Source: Bufo bufo
Taxonomy: Eukaryota; Chordata; Amphibia; Anura; Bufonidae
Assembly: GCF_905171765.1 (NCBI RefSeq)
Contig: NC_053391.1
Coordinates: 657,977,750-658,041,749, forward strand
DNA length: 64,000 nucleotides
Direction: 5' to 3'
Shown here: piece by piece, positions 8,561 through 19,339 of the stretch
How the letters are laid out: each line of letters opens with the position of its first letter
Position numbering within the stretch: the stretch's first letter is position 1
Translations under genes and position numbers: made by a program
The notes under the pieces: generated by a model
Seen by the model: only the letters and a program-made list of their open reading frames with translations
Told to the model about the DNA's origin: nothing
The model's database searches: none

Positions 8561-11530
8561 ACATTGGCTGTGGACAGGCGGCTGCGCTTGTCTGTGATGA
8601 CGCCCCCTGCCGTGCTAAACACACGTTCAGATAATACACTGGCTGCATGGCAGGCCAGCACCTAGAAGGCGTAAAGGGCAAGATCAAGCCATGTGCCCAA
8701 TTTGGAGACCCAGAAATTGAAGGGGGCAGACCCGTCACACATACTGCTCCACCATGTTGGTGAAATGCTGCCTCCTGCTAAGACGTTCCATATCAGCCGG
8801 TGATGCTGGTTGTTGTGGCATACTGACAAAGCTTTTCCACATTTCGGCCATGCTAACCCTGCTTTCTGAGGTGCTGGTGGTGCCCCAGCTGCGTTGGTGA
8901 CGTCTTCCTCGTCCTCTGCCTTCGCCTTGTGCTTCCACTGTGCCCCCGCTGTCAGGTGGGAATGCCACCAGCAGCACGTCTACCAGCGTGCGCTTGTTCT
9001 CGCGCATCTTCCGATCACGCTCCAGTGACGGAATTAAGGACGGTACGTTGTCCTTGTAACCGAGATCCAGCAGCGTGGCCACCCAATAATCAGCACAAGT
9101 TAGAATGTGGGCAACACTGCAGCATGTAATCGCTCATGTGTGCCAGGCTGCCAAGAGGCAACGAAAAGCTGTCCTCTGTGGGAGGTGTATCATCTGTGTC
9201 CTCTGTATCCCCCCATCCATGCACCAGTGATGGCTATGAGCTGGTCTGGGTGCCACCCTGCTGTGAACATGGTTCCTCCTCCTCCATCTCCTCCTCCTCA
9301 TCCTCCACCTCCTCATCCTCCAGAACTATGCCCTGGCTGGACAATTGTGTACCTTGGGTTTGTGGGTGCAGGAACCCACCCTCGGAGCCACTTGGGAAAC
9401 CCTACAAAATGATCCCTCTTCCTCCTCCTCCTCCTCCTGTGCCACATCCTCTTCCATCATCGCCAGGAGCGTTTTTTCAAGGAGGCATAGAAGTGGGATA
9501 GTAATGCTGAGAACGGCGTTATAGGCACTGGCCATGTTGGTGGAGTATTCGAAACAGTGCAACAAGGCACACAGGTCTCGCATGGAGGCCCAGTCATTGG
9601 TGGTGAAGTGGTGCTGTTCCGCCGAGCGACTCACCCGTGCGTGCTGCAGCTGAAACTCCACTATGGCCTGCTGCTGCTCGCACAGTCTGGCCTGCATGTG
9701 CAAGGTGGAGTTCCACCTTGTGGGCACGTTGCATATGAGGCGGTGAGCGGGAAGGCCGAAGTTACGCTGCAGCGCTGACAGGCAAGCAGCAGGGTGAGAT
9801 CGCCGAAAGCGCGCACAGACGGCCCACACCACCAAATTCAGCACATGCACCAGGCAAGGGATGTGCGTCAAACCGGCTAGTCCCAGAGCTGCTACGAGAT
9901 TTCATCCATTATCGCACACCACCAGGCCGGGCTTGAGGCTGACTGGCACAAACCACTCATCGGTCTGTTGTTCAAGGCCCGTCCACAGCTCCTGCGCGGT
10001 GTGGGGTTTGTCCCCCAAACAGGTAAGTTTTAAAACTGCCTGCTGTCGTTTACCCCTGGCTGTGCTGAAGTTGGTGGTGAAGGTGTTACGCTGACCGGAT
10101 GAGGATCTGGTAGAGGATGAGGAAGCAGAGTAGGAGGAGGAAGCAACAGGAGGCAAACTGAAGCGCCCTGCTATCCTCGGTGGTGGAAGGACATGCGCCA
10201 AACTGATATCCACCTCAGGCCCAGCCGCCACTGCATTTACCCAGTGTGCTGTTATGGAGATATAACGGCCCTGATCGGGCTAACTGGTCCACGTATCCAT
10301 AGTCAGGGGCACCTTGCCACAGATTCCTCTTCCTCTCCAGCGTTTGGGATATGGAGAGCTGAACGCTTCCGTGGGACATTGTGGAGATGCTTGGTGACCC
10401 AGGCGTTGGTGTTGCTGGCAGATCCTCTGTTTGCAGGGTGCCAGGTGGCACTGTCACTCCAGAGGTGGATGAAGAGGCCGCGACTGCAGCAGAAGAGGAA
10501 GCAGGAGGAGCCAAAGATCTTTCTTGGTTTTTGAGGTGTCTACTCCACTGCAGCTCGTGCTTTGCACTTAAATGCCTGGTCATGCAGGTTGTGCTTAGGT
10601 TGAGAACGTTTATGCCTCGCTTCAGGCTCTGATTGCACAGCGTGCAAACCACTAGTTTCTTGTCATCAGCACATTGTCTGAAGAACTGCCACGCCAGGGA
10701 ACTCCTTGGAGCTGGCTTTGGTGTGCTTGGTCCCTTGCTGCGGTGGGCAGTAAGAGGCGTACTGTCTAGAGGACGGCTGCTCCGCTTTTGCACCCTGCTC
10801 CCTCTTCTGCTGTGCTGGTGGCTCTGTGCGACCACCGCCTCTTCCTCCGAACTATATAGGTCACTCGCATGACCTTGATTCCATGTGGGGTCAAGGACCT
10901 CATCGTCCTCCATCTTCCACCCAGTCTTCACCCCTGCCTTCCTTGTCGGTCTGCACACTTTCGAAAGCCCCAGCAGTTGGCACCTGTGTTTCGTCATCAT
11001 CCGAGACGTGCTGCGATGGTCCTCCCATGTACTCATCTTGAAAGATAAGTGGTTGGGCATCGGTGCACTCAATCTCTTCCACTTCTGGGGCAGGGCTAGG
11101 TGGATGGCCCTCGGAAACCCTGCTAACAGAGTCATCAAAAAGTAGAAGAGACTGCTGCATGACTTGCTTGGGGCTCAGACTGCTTGGCTGATTTGCAAGG
11201 GCGTGAGGTGAAAGACTGATGGACATGGGCTGCAGGTGCCAACTGTGGTCTTTCAGCAGGAGACTGGGTGGGAGACAATGTGAAGGAACTGGATCCACTG
11301 TCAGCAACCCAATCTACTATCGCCTGTACTTGTTCAGGCTTCACCATTCGTAGAGCAGCATTAGGCCCGGCCAAATACCGCTGCAGGTTTTGTCGCCTAC
11401 TCGCACCTGAGGAAGGGGTTTCACTTGTGTGTGTAGCTGGCACAGATCGACCACGTCCTCTCCCTGCAACAGGAGCTCCACCAGCAGCACCACGACCTGG
11501 GCCACGTCCCTTATTTGACGCTCTCCTCAT
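8561..11530 (-). pseudogene. hAT-A copy 1 transposase, broken
   Basis: A hAT-superfamily cut-and-paste transposase, decayed into frames that must be read together. The N-terminus at 11530 begins MRRASNKGRGPGRG and is Gly/Arg-rich. An acidic linker with DPTW follows. A BED-type zinc finger lies at about 10697-10553 (C-x2-C in VVCTLCNQS, then H-x4-H in TRHLSAKH). The catalytic region at about 10231-9326 shows GLVVCDNGRN, HIPCLVHVLNLVV (C-x2-H) and PTRWNST. The C-terminal dimerisation helix is at about 8661-8561 (SERVFSTAGGVITDKRSRL). A piece after HVLNLVV present in copy 2 is missing. Several frameshifts exist. The frame is cut at 8560 by hAT-B. Confidence 0.85.
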
Positions 11531-11559
11531 ATTTTATCGAATTTAGGATCTTGCCCTAA

Positions 11560-12345
11560 ATGGGTGTTTAATTAATAGTAGAATAGAACGACAGTATGTA
11601 AAGGGTGTATCTCACAGGGCCTGAACCATTGTAGGCCTGAAGTAAATATTTCTTTGCCCAAAATGGCTGTATTTCAAATAGCTGTATTTCAAATAGCTGT
11701 ATTTCAAATACCTGATTCAAACCCCTGTATGTAGAGGGGGTATCTCACACGGTCTGTACCAGTGTAGGCCTGAAGTAAATATTTCTTTGCCCAAAATGGC
11801 TGTATTTCAAGAGGCTGTATTTCAAATCCCTGAATCAAACCCCTGTATGTAGAGGGTGTATCTCACAGGGCCTGAACCAGTGTAGGCCTGAATTCAATAT
11901 TGGTGCACCAAATGGCGGTATTTAAAATCTCTGAATGTAACCCAAATGTATTAATGGTGTATCTCACAATCAAAGGCTGCCAACTAAATTTTTTGTGCCC
12001 AAACGAGTGTTTATTTAACAACTGAATTTGACAGCAGTATATAAGCCTGTAATTTCACACGTGCTGATGCTGCAAGGCCTGAAAATAATGTTTTTTGTCA
12101 AAAAAGTGTGTTTTTCAAACCCCAGAAAATGATGGGTGCATGTCTAGCTTAAATTGCACACTGACTATTCAAGATGTTGTAGATTGCCCAAAAAGTGTTT
12201 TTTGGTAACAGAATATGAAAGCTGTATATATTAAACTTCAATTTAACACTTGCAGATCAGGAAAATACAGTTTTTTGGCAAAAAAGTGTGTTTTTAAAAC
12301 CGCAGAAAATGATGGGTGTATTTCTACCTTAAATTGCACACTGAC
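11560..12345 (-). repeat. Tandem repeats in the 5' leader of hAT-A copy 1
   Basis: Degenerate units carrying GTGTATCTCACAGGGCCTGAACCA, AGGCCTGAAGTAAATATTTC and GCCCAAAATGGCTGTATTTCAAA recur at about 11600, 11730 and 11850. More diverged ones follow to 12345. They occupy the same position, between transposase start and 5' terminus, as the cleaner ~95-100-bp arrays in the other two hAT-A copies. No coding content. Confidence 0.75.
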
Positions 12346-12689
12346 TAAGGCCTCATGCACACGACCGTTGTGTGCATCCGTGGCCGTTGTGCCGTTTACC
12401 ATTTTTTTCGCGGACCCATTGACTTTCAATGGGTCCGTGGAAAAATCGGAAAATGCACCGTTTTGCAGCCGCATCCGTGATCCGTGTTTCCTGGCCGTGA
12501 AAAAAATATGACCTGTCCTATTTTTTTCACGGCCAACGGTTCACGGACCCATTCAAGTCAATGGGTCCGTGAAAGAACACGGATGCACACAAGATTGGCA
12601 TCCGTGTCCGTGATCCGTGGCCGTAGGTTACTTTTTATACAGACGGATCCGAAGATCCGTCTGCATAAAAGCTTTTTCATAGCAGCCCC

Positions 12690-13805
12690 ACCCCCCTGTA
12701 GTTAACACATTGGTGGCCAGTGGGCCCCCCCTGTAGTTAACACATTGGTGGCCAATGCGGGCGCCCCCCCCCTCCCTCCCTTGTAGTTAACTCATTGGTG
12801 GCCAGTGGGCCCCCCCTGTAGTTAACACATTGGTGGCCAGTGCGGCCGCCCCCCCCTCCCTCCCTTGTAGTTAACTCATTGGTGGCCAGTGGGCCCCCCC
12901 CCTGTAGTTAACACATTGGTGGCCAGTGCAGCCGCCCCCCCCCTCCCCTGTAGTTAACTCGTTGGTGACCAGTGGGCCCCCCTCCCTCGGCTGTAGTTAA
13001 CTCGTTGGTGGCCAGTGCGGCCGGCCCCCCTCCCTCCCCTGTAGTTAACTCGTTGGTGGCCAGTGGGCCCTCTCCCCTCCCCCCCCCTCCTAATTAAAAT
13101 CACCCCCCCTATCATTGGTGGCAGTGGAGAGTACCGATCGGAGTCCCAGTTTAATCGCTGGGGCTCCGATCGGTAACCATGGCAACCAGGGCGCTACTGC
13201 TGTCCCGGTTGCCATGGTTACTTAGCAATTTGTAGAACCATTATACTTACCTGCGAGCTGCGATCTCTGCGTCCGGCCGGGAGCTCCTCCTACTGGTAAG
13301 TGACAGGTCATTAAGCAATGCGCCGCACAGACCTGTCACTTGCCGGGAGCTCCTCCTACTGGTAAATGACAGGTCTGTGCGGCGCATTGCTTAATGACCT
13401 GTCACTTACCAGTAGGAGGAGCTCCCGGCCGGACGCAGAGATCGCAGCTCGCAGGTAAGTATAATGGTTCTACAAATTGCTAAGTAACCATGGCAACCGG
13501 GACAGCAGTAGCGTCCTGGTTGCCATGGTTACCGATCGGAGCCCCAGCGATTAAACTGGGACTCCGATCGGTACTCTCCGCTGCCACCAATGATAGGGGG
13601 GGAGATTTTAATTAGGAGGGGGAGGGAGGGGAGAGGGCCCACTGGCCACCAACGAGTTAACTACAGGGGAGGGAGGGGGGGGGCCACTGGCCACCAACGA
13701 GTTAACTACAGGGGAGGGAGGGGGGCCCACTGTCCACCAATGAGTTAACTACAGGGGAGGGGGGGGCCGGCCGCACTGGCCACCAATGTGTTAACTACAG
13801 GGGGA
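12690..13805. repeat. Giant palindrome with flanking tandem repeats
   Basis: A near-perfect inverted repeat centred near 13345. The inner arms (13110-13340 and 13350-13600) include GAGTACCGATCGGAGTCCCA, GGTTGCCATGGTTAC and GGAGCTCCTCCTACTGGTAA with their inverses. The outer arms are tandem ~35-65-bp units (CTGTAGTTAACACATTGGTGGCCAGTG on the left, the inverse on the right). As single strand it would fold into a hairpin of about 0.5 kb of nearly continuous stem. No coding signal. Confidence 0.9.
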
Positions 13806-13864
13806 TGGCTGCCCCCTGCTGCATGGCAGCACCTGCCAGGCAGCAGGGGGCAGTCATGTACACA

Positions 13865-14040
13865 GTTATTTTAGTATATTCTAACCTGAAGCGTCCCCAT
13901 CACCATGGGAACACCTCTGTGTTAGAATATACTGTCGGATTTGAGTTTCACGATGTAACTCAAATCCGACGGTATATTCTAACATAGAGGCGTTCCCATG
14001 GTGATGGGGACGCTTCAAGTTAAAATATACCATCGGATTG
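13865..14040. repeat. Foldback hairpin, TTAGAATATAC family, copy 1
   Basis: Arms contain TATATTCTAAC, GCGTCCCCATCACCATGGGA and ATCGGATTTGAG in inverted order around a short AGTTTCACGATGTAACT centre. The same family occurs at 18300-18480. Confidence 0.8.
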
Positions 14041-14355
14041 GAGAAAACTCTGATCCTATGGTATATTAACTCCTGACTTTACATTGAAAGTCAATGGGGG
14101 ACGGATCCGTTTGAAATTGCACCATATTGTGTCAACGTCAAACGGATCCGTCCCCATTGACTTGCATTGTAATTCAGGACGGATCCGTTTGGCTCCGCAC
14201 GGCCAGGTGGACACCAAAACGACTTTTTTTTCATGTCCGTGGATCCTCCAAAAATCAAGGAAGACCCACGGACGAAAAAACGGTCACGGATCACGGAAAA
14301 ACGGTACCTGTTTTTGCGGACCGCAAAAAAATATGGTCGTGTGCATGAGGCCTAA

Positions 14356-14909
14356 TCCAGATGTTGTAGTTTGCCCAAAAAAATGGTGATTTGCAATGTC
14401 CGATGGTGCTGGTGCACTGAGCTTGCATAAAATGGCCGCCGCCACCCACCTAACTAACAGAATTCTAAAAGTAATTTTTTTTTTGGTCAATGGGCTCAGG
14501 GCAGGGTGAAACGATTGTGCCCTGCACCCACACAACTATATCTCTGTAGATCGCTGAGTTAGATTCTCTTCTATTCTCTCCCTGAAATCACCAGTCCAGC
14601 AGCATCCTCTCCCTACACTTGTAACAGCAGAGTGATGTGCAGCGCTACGTGACCCAAGCTTATATAGAGGCTGGGTCACATGCTGCACTGGCCAATCACA
14701 GCCATGCCATTAGTAGGCATGGCTGTGATGGCTTCTAAGGTCAGACAGTTAACCGCTTGTTGATTGGCTGCTCTGCAGCCTTTCAAAAAGCGCCAAGAAA
14801 GCGCAGAACACCGAACTCGAACTTTTACGGAAATGTTCGAGTTCGGGGTCCAAAAATCCAAAAGTTCGGTACGAACCCGAACTTTACAGTTCGGGTTAGC
14901 TCAACCCTA
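14356..14909 (-). other. 5' terminal region of hAT-A copy 1
   Basis: Carries the family's conserved subterminal blocks also seen at 53030-53290 and 58790-59313: a TATATAGAGGCTGGGTCACATGC stretch, the inverted GGCATGGCTGTGATGG pair, and the terminal AAAAGTTCGG / CCGAACTTTACAGTTCGGG repeats. Confidence 0.8.
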
Positions 14910-15386
14910 GTTGCAAGCAATAATCTTGTAAGTACTATGGCAGAGATGACTGGCAGCTGTAGGCATTGTGATAGCAGTGTAGTCACGTTTAGATCTCACT
15001 TGGTATTTGGGACGATACTACGCTGGGATTTTAAAGGGGCTATTACATCTATTAATCATGGAAGGATTTTCCATCCCCCTGCTAACATAATGGAAGCTAG
15101 AAAAGTGCTTAGCTATAACAAAACACCTTACTGCAAATTCATACAAACAATGATTAATTCACGCCTGCTGAACCAAAAGTGAAGTTTACACTGTAAATAA
15201 TGTAATGTTCTTATATCTACACTAATGTATGTTTAATGATATACATATTATCCCCGGGCATGGTACATAAAAGTGCACAAATCCCTTAACGACTGGCTTT
15301 TGCATTGTAGCTGCAGGTCTTTTTTTAACATAACAAACCCCTGCTCATTAATTTTGCCTGTGTCAGGTCAGTGACTCTCACATAAC
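14910..15386. other. Non-repetitive spacer
   Basis: No transposon end, tandem repeat or convincing frame. The stretch 14915-15180 has a complex, evenly mixed composition unlike the flanking repeats and contains homeodomain-type TAAT sites; it may be old unique or conserved non-coding DNA. Confidence 0.4.
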
Positions 15387-15390
15387 TTAA

Positions 15391-15984
15391 AGGGGTTTTC
15401 CAAGACTTTACTACTGATGTTTTATCTTCTGGGTAGGTCATCAGTATCTGATGGGTGGGGGTTCTACACCCGGGAACCCGCCGATCAGCTGTTTGAGAAG
15501 GCACAGGTGCTCACAGTAGAGTAGCGGCCTTCTCACAGCTTTCCAAGCACAGCGCCGTACATAGTATAGTGGCTGTGCTTGGTATTGCATCTTAGCCGCC
15601 TTCACTTCTATGGGTCTGAGCTGCGCCCAAGCCATGTGACTGATGAACGTGACGTCATATGGCCTAAGAAAAGTTAGAGAAGGCTGCAGCGCTACTGCGA
15701 GAGCTGCTGCCTTCTCAAACAGCTGATCAATGGGGGGTTGCAGATACTGATAATCTACACCAGGGCTGGCCAACCTGCGGCTCTCCAGCTGTTGTAAAAC
15801 TACAACTCCCACCATGCTCTGCTGTAGGCTGATAGCTGTAGGCAGACTGGGCATGCTGGGAGTTGTAGTTTTGCAACAGCTGGAGAGCCGCAGGTTGGCC
15901 ATACCTGATCTACACAGAGCGGTGATCTATCCAGAGGAAAGGACAACAGTAAAAAAAAAAAAAAAAAACTGTTGGAAAACCCCT
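15391..15984. mobile_element. Foldback MITE with TTAA target site
   Basis: Termini AGGGGTTTTCCAA and TTGGAAAACCCCT, each flanked by TTAA (15387-15390, 15985-15988). Long internal arms are inverted (TCAGTATCTGATGGG, CCGATCAGCTGTTTGAGAAGG). A TTAA duplication fits piggyBac-type mobilisation. It is interrupted by the small hAT MITE at 15761. Confidence 0.72.
15761..15907. mobile_element. 147-bp hAT MITE with perfect 8-bp TSD
   Basis: Nearly all of it is inverted repeat: CAGGGCTGGCCAACCTGCGG at the left, its inverse ending ATACCTG at the right, around TACAACTCCCA...TGGGAGTTGTA. The flanks are ATCTACAC (15753-15760) and ATCTACAC (15908-15915). Confidence 0.9.
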
Positions 15985-16784
15985 TTAAAGGGCTTGTATA
16001 AATAAAAAATAAAAAATATAAAAATGGTTTCTTCTAGAAACAGCGCCACTGCTACCCATGGGTGGCGTCTGGTATTGCAGCCCCAGTCTCATCTGTGTAT
16101 CACTCCACCCGGATCCTGTGGTGTTGAGTAGAGACGAGCGAATCGAATCCAACAAAGTGGAATTCAATCCGAATTTCAGGATAAATTTGATTTGCCGCGA
16201 AGCAGAATTTCCTCGTGCTTTGTGGTAGCGAATAAATTTACTCACTGAAAAAAGTGGCCTAAACGGGTGGAAATGCTCCAAACCCAGTAACTGTGGTGTG
16301 TCTATGACCGGCGGAGCAATTCCTCCCATTTTTGTATGTATATTTTTTTCATCTGCACAATGTATAATTTTGTGTAAGATGTCCTTGTGGTGCATGCGGT
16401 CCGCCCCGGCATCCTCCATTGTACGCATTTTTTGCTGGGGATTGCTGTTGTCTGCGGACCGCATGCGGAGGAATTGCTCCGCCGGTTATAGACACGCCAC
16501 AGTGTCTGGGTTTGGATCATTTTCACCCGTTTAGGTTTACTTTTTTCAGTGAGTTTTTTGTCTTTATGTGTATGGAATCAGGGCCGTTTGAAGGAATTTG
16601 GGGGCCCCAAGCAAAATAGACATGGAGGCCCCCCCCCCCTCCACACCTTACGCACGCAAAGCCTACAGGAACCACAATATAGCCATACAGTTTAAGTTCA
16701 CCCACACTTTATATAAAATAAAAAAGGAGGTTTACAGTGCAAATACTGCTGTTGCATTTAATGTGCATGAAATTTGAACAGTGC

Positions 16785-17935
16785 CATCCACAGATCTCCC
16801 CCCTAAACAGTGCCATCCACAGATCTCCCCCTAAACAGTGCCATCCACAGATCTCCCCCCTAAACAGTGCCATCCACAGATCTCCCCCCTAAACAGTGCC
16901 ATCCACAGATCTCCCCCCTAAACAGTGAAATCCACAGATCTCCCCCCTAAACAGTGAAATCCACAGATCTCCCCCCTAAACAGTGCCATCCACAGATCTC
17001 CCCCATAAACAGTGCCATCCACAGATCTTCCCCCTAAACAGTGCCATCCACAGATCCCCCTCCCCTAAACAGTGCCATGATGGCACTGTTTAGGGGAGGG
17101 GGGGGGGGTCTGTGGATGGCACTGTTTAGGGGGGAGATCTGTGGATGGCACTGTTTATGGGGGAGATCTGTGGATGGCGCTGTTTAGGGGGGAGATCTGT
17201 GTGAATGGCACTGTTTAGGGGAGGGGGGATCTGTGGATGGCACTGTAGGGGGATCTGTGGATGGCACTGCCATACACAGATCTCCCCTAAACAGTGCCAT
17301 CCACAGATCCCCCATAAACAGTGCCATCCACAGATCCTCCTCCCCTAAACAGTGCCATGATGGCACTGTTTAGGGGAGGGGGGGGGGTCTGTGGATGGCA
17401 CTGTTTAGGGGGGAGATCTGTGGATGGCACTGTTTAGGGGGAGATCTGTGGATGGCACTGTTTAGGGGATGGGGGAATCTGTGGATGGCACTGTAGGGGG
17501 ATCTGTGGATGGCGCTGTTTAGGGGGGGAGATCTGTGTGGATGGCACTGTTTAGGGGAGGGGGGATCTGTGGATGGCACTGTAGGGGGATCTGTGGATGG
17601 CACTGCCATACACAGATCCCCCCTAAACAGTGCCATCCACAGATCCCCCCTAAACAGTGCCATCCACAGATCCCCCCTCCCCTAAACAGTGCCATCCACA
17701 GATCCCCCCTCCCCTAAACAGTGCCATGATCATCATGATGGCACTGTTTAGGGGAGGGGGGATCTGTGGATGGCACTGTAAGGGGATCTGTGGATGGCGC
17801 TGTTTAGGGGGGAGATCTGTGTGGATGGCACTGTTTTGGGGAGGGGGGATCTGTGGATGGCACTGTAGGGGGATCTGTGGATGGCACTGCCATCCACAGA
17901 TCCCCCTACAGTGCCATCCACAGATCCCCCTCCCC
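16785..17935. repeat. 28-30-bp minisatellite in alternating orientation
   Basis: Units of CAGTGCCATCCACAGATCTC followed by CCCCCTAAA. From 16785 to 17075 units run one way. At about 17079 (CAGTGCCATGATGGCACTG) the array turns to the inverse, and it flips again near 17270, 17355, 17608, 17727 and 17889. Each flip creates a perfect local dyad. The open frames here are repeat artefacts. Confidence 0.92.
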
Positions 17936-17944
17936 GACGCTCAC

Positions 17945-18290
17945 AGCACAGTATATTAATAAACGAATCAGTAACTACTTTAATCATTGCTCAAGTCATT
18001 ACTGAGCTCTTTACTAGGATTGTTTGGATATCTCTGACTCTTACTTTGTCTTAGCTCCGGTAACAACAGCAGGCAGTGCAGGCGGCGCTCACTCACTGAC
18101 GTCACGCGCCTGCGCCGCCTAGTGGGAGGAGCAGGCGCGTGACGTCAGTGACAGTGAATGAGCGCCGCCCCCCGCACTGCCTGCTATTACCGGAGTCCGG
18201 AGCTAAGACAAAGTAAGAGATATCCGAAATAATCCAAGTAAACAGCTCACTCAGCAATGCCAATGAGCAATGATTAAAGTTAAAGTAGTC
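17945..18290. repeat. Palindrome around a GACGTCACGCGCC core
   Basis: Arms of about 160 bp: AGTCATTACTGAGCTCTT, TTACTTTGTCTTAGCTCCGG, GGCAGTGCAGGCGGCGCTC and CACTGACGTCACGCGCCTGC, each repeated inverted on the right, centred near 18118. Confidence 0.85.
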
Positions 18291-18299
18291 GGGGCCCTG

Positions 18300-18480
18300 T
18301 ATATTCTAACCCCCAGGCAAGCGTCCCTGTCACCATGGGAACGCTTGGGGGTTAGAATATACCATCGGATTTGAGTTTTTTACGATCTCACTGAAAAACT
18401 CAGATCCGATGGTATATTCTAACCAGGCAAGCGTCCCCGTCACCATGGGAACGCCTGGGGGTTAGAATATTTTATACCAT
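18300..18480. repeat. Foldback hairpin, TTAGAATATAC family, copy 2
   Basis: Contains TATATTCTAAC, GGCAAGCGTCCC, CACCATGGGAACGC and CCATCGGATTTGAG in direct and inverted forms. Same family as 13865-14040. Confidence 0.78.
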
Positions 18481-19339
18481 TGGATCTTCTGAGTTACTAT
18501 GCTTGGCCAGCTCGGGGCCCCAACCAGCTCGGGGCCCCAAGCAATTGTTTGTTTTGCCTGTCTGTTAGCGACGGGCCTGCATGGAATGTGCCACTTTATT
18601 GTGTTGGTAACATTCTTTTGCACCTGGTAGCTTCCGTGTCACATGGTCTGTTGTGGGTGCGGCTTCTGTGTCACATGGTCTGTTGTGGGTGCGGCTCACA
18701 GTGCGTTGGTGATACCACTATGGAGGCCTGTGAGAGCCTGGCTGTGAGTTGGTTCAGACCCTGTTCACACACCACGGGCAGGTTAGTGGTAGGACCCCAT
18801 GCTTGCTGAGACACCGCGATGTGGTGCACGAGGGGCTCCGATATGTTCCTGACTGGAAGATATTGGCAAAGTTCCCAGCTTTTAACATCGGCCTGAGGAA
18901 TTAGCTAGTATTGTCAGTTGCCTATCATTTTGGTGCATTTTTTGCAGTGATTTTTGTAGCGAATCAATTTAACCTGAAAAAGTGTAAAAAACTAAAAAAA
19001 TCATACTTCCTCCGTTTGCTCGCAACGGGCCGTCCGCCGCCATCTTGATAGAAGACTTTGTCCGACATCCCGTACGTCATCTCGAGCCATGCGAGATTAT
19101 CAAGTAAGATGACAGTGGCTGGTCTGTCATGAGCAAATGGAGGCGGGAAATATGATTACATTTTTAATTTTTTTATTTTATACTGTTTTAACACAGCATC
19201 TGAGGGGTACAATGATGGGGAGCGGCGCAATCACCACTCCTTGTCCTTGCACCCGCTACTTACGCTTCACAAAACAATTTTTTTTGTAAAATTCTACAAA
19301 GCAGCCAAATCAAATTTTTGAGAACTTCGCTCATCTCTA

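Larger units (their letters stand above)
12349..14352. mobile_element. MITE, GGCCTCATGCACACGAC family, copy 1 (expanded by palindromes)
   Basis: Terminal inverted repeats GGCCTCATGCACACGACCGT at 12349 and the inverse ending at 14352. The 3-bp TSD is TAA (12346-12348 and 14353-14355). The internal CCGTGGCCGTTGTGCCGT and CAATGGGTCCGTGAA motifs are shared with the copies at 42105 and 58035. Those are only 0.3-0.45 kb, so most of this copy is later-acquired sequence (the palindromes at 12690-13805 and 13865-14040). The 3-bp TA-rich TSD suggests a PIF/Harbinger-type mobiliser, but no transposase is present. Confidence 0.8.
1060..14909 (-). mobile_element. hAT-A copy 1: old BED-finger hAT transposon, interrupted twice
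   Basis: A hAT DNA transposon read on the minus strand. Its 5' terminus is at 14909, where the plus strand ends in CTCAACCCTA; the minus-strand terminus is therefore TAGGGTTGAGC, like the TAGAGTTGAGC ends of the copies at 52998 and 59313. Subterminal parts shared with those copies include the GCCAATCACAGCCATGCC block near 14690-14730. The order is 5' terminus, tandem-repeat leader (11560-12340 plus 14353-14500), transposase remnant (8561-11530) and 3' tail (1060-1427). It is split by hAT-B at 1428-8559 and by a MITE at 12349-14352. The exact 3' terminus and TSD could not be identified, so the left limit is approximate. Confidence 0.8.
16579..18579. mobile_element. Non-autonomous hAT filled with minisatellite and palindromes
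   Basis: Left terminus CAGGGCCGTTTGAAGG at 16579; right terminus ends GACGGGCCTG at 18579 (inverted: CAGGCCCGTC). The flanks are TATGGAAT (16571-16578) and CATGGAAT (18580-18587), an 8-bp TSD with one change. GGGGCCCCAAGC occurs near both ends. The interior is the flipped minisatellite, a 0.35-kb palindrome and a hairpin. No coding capacity. Confidence 0.78.
16129..19339. mobile_element. Non-autonomous hAT-like element with TAGAGAYGAGCGAA ends
   Basis: Left end TAGAGACGAGCGAATC at 16129; right end TTCGCTCATCTCTA at 19326-19339. The adjoining regions also match in inverted sense (TTTGTGGTAGCGAATAAATTTA at the left, TTTTTGTAGCGAATCAATTTAA at the right). A related end lies at 39854. No TSD was found. 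It contains a short inverted repeat (16259-16330 with 16460-16545) and the nested hAT at 16579-18579. No transposase frame. Confidence 0.65.

Noticed and set aside
16785..17935. Regular ~29-bp repeats resembling a CRISPR array
   Set aside because: No unique spacers between repeats, orientation flips, vertebrate context and no cas genes; it is a minisatellite.
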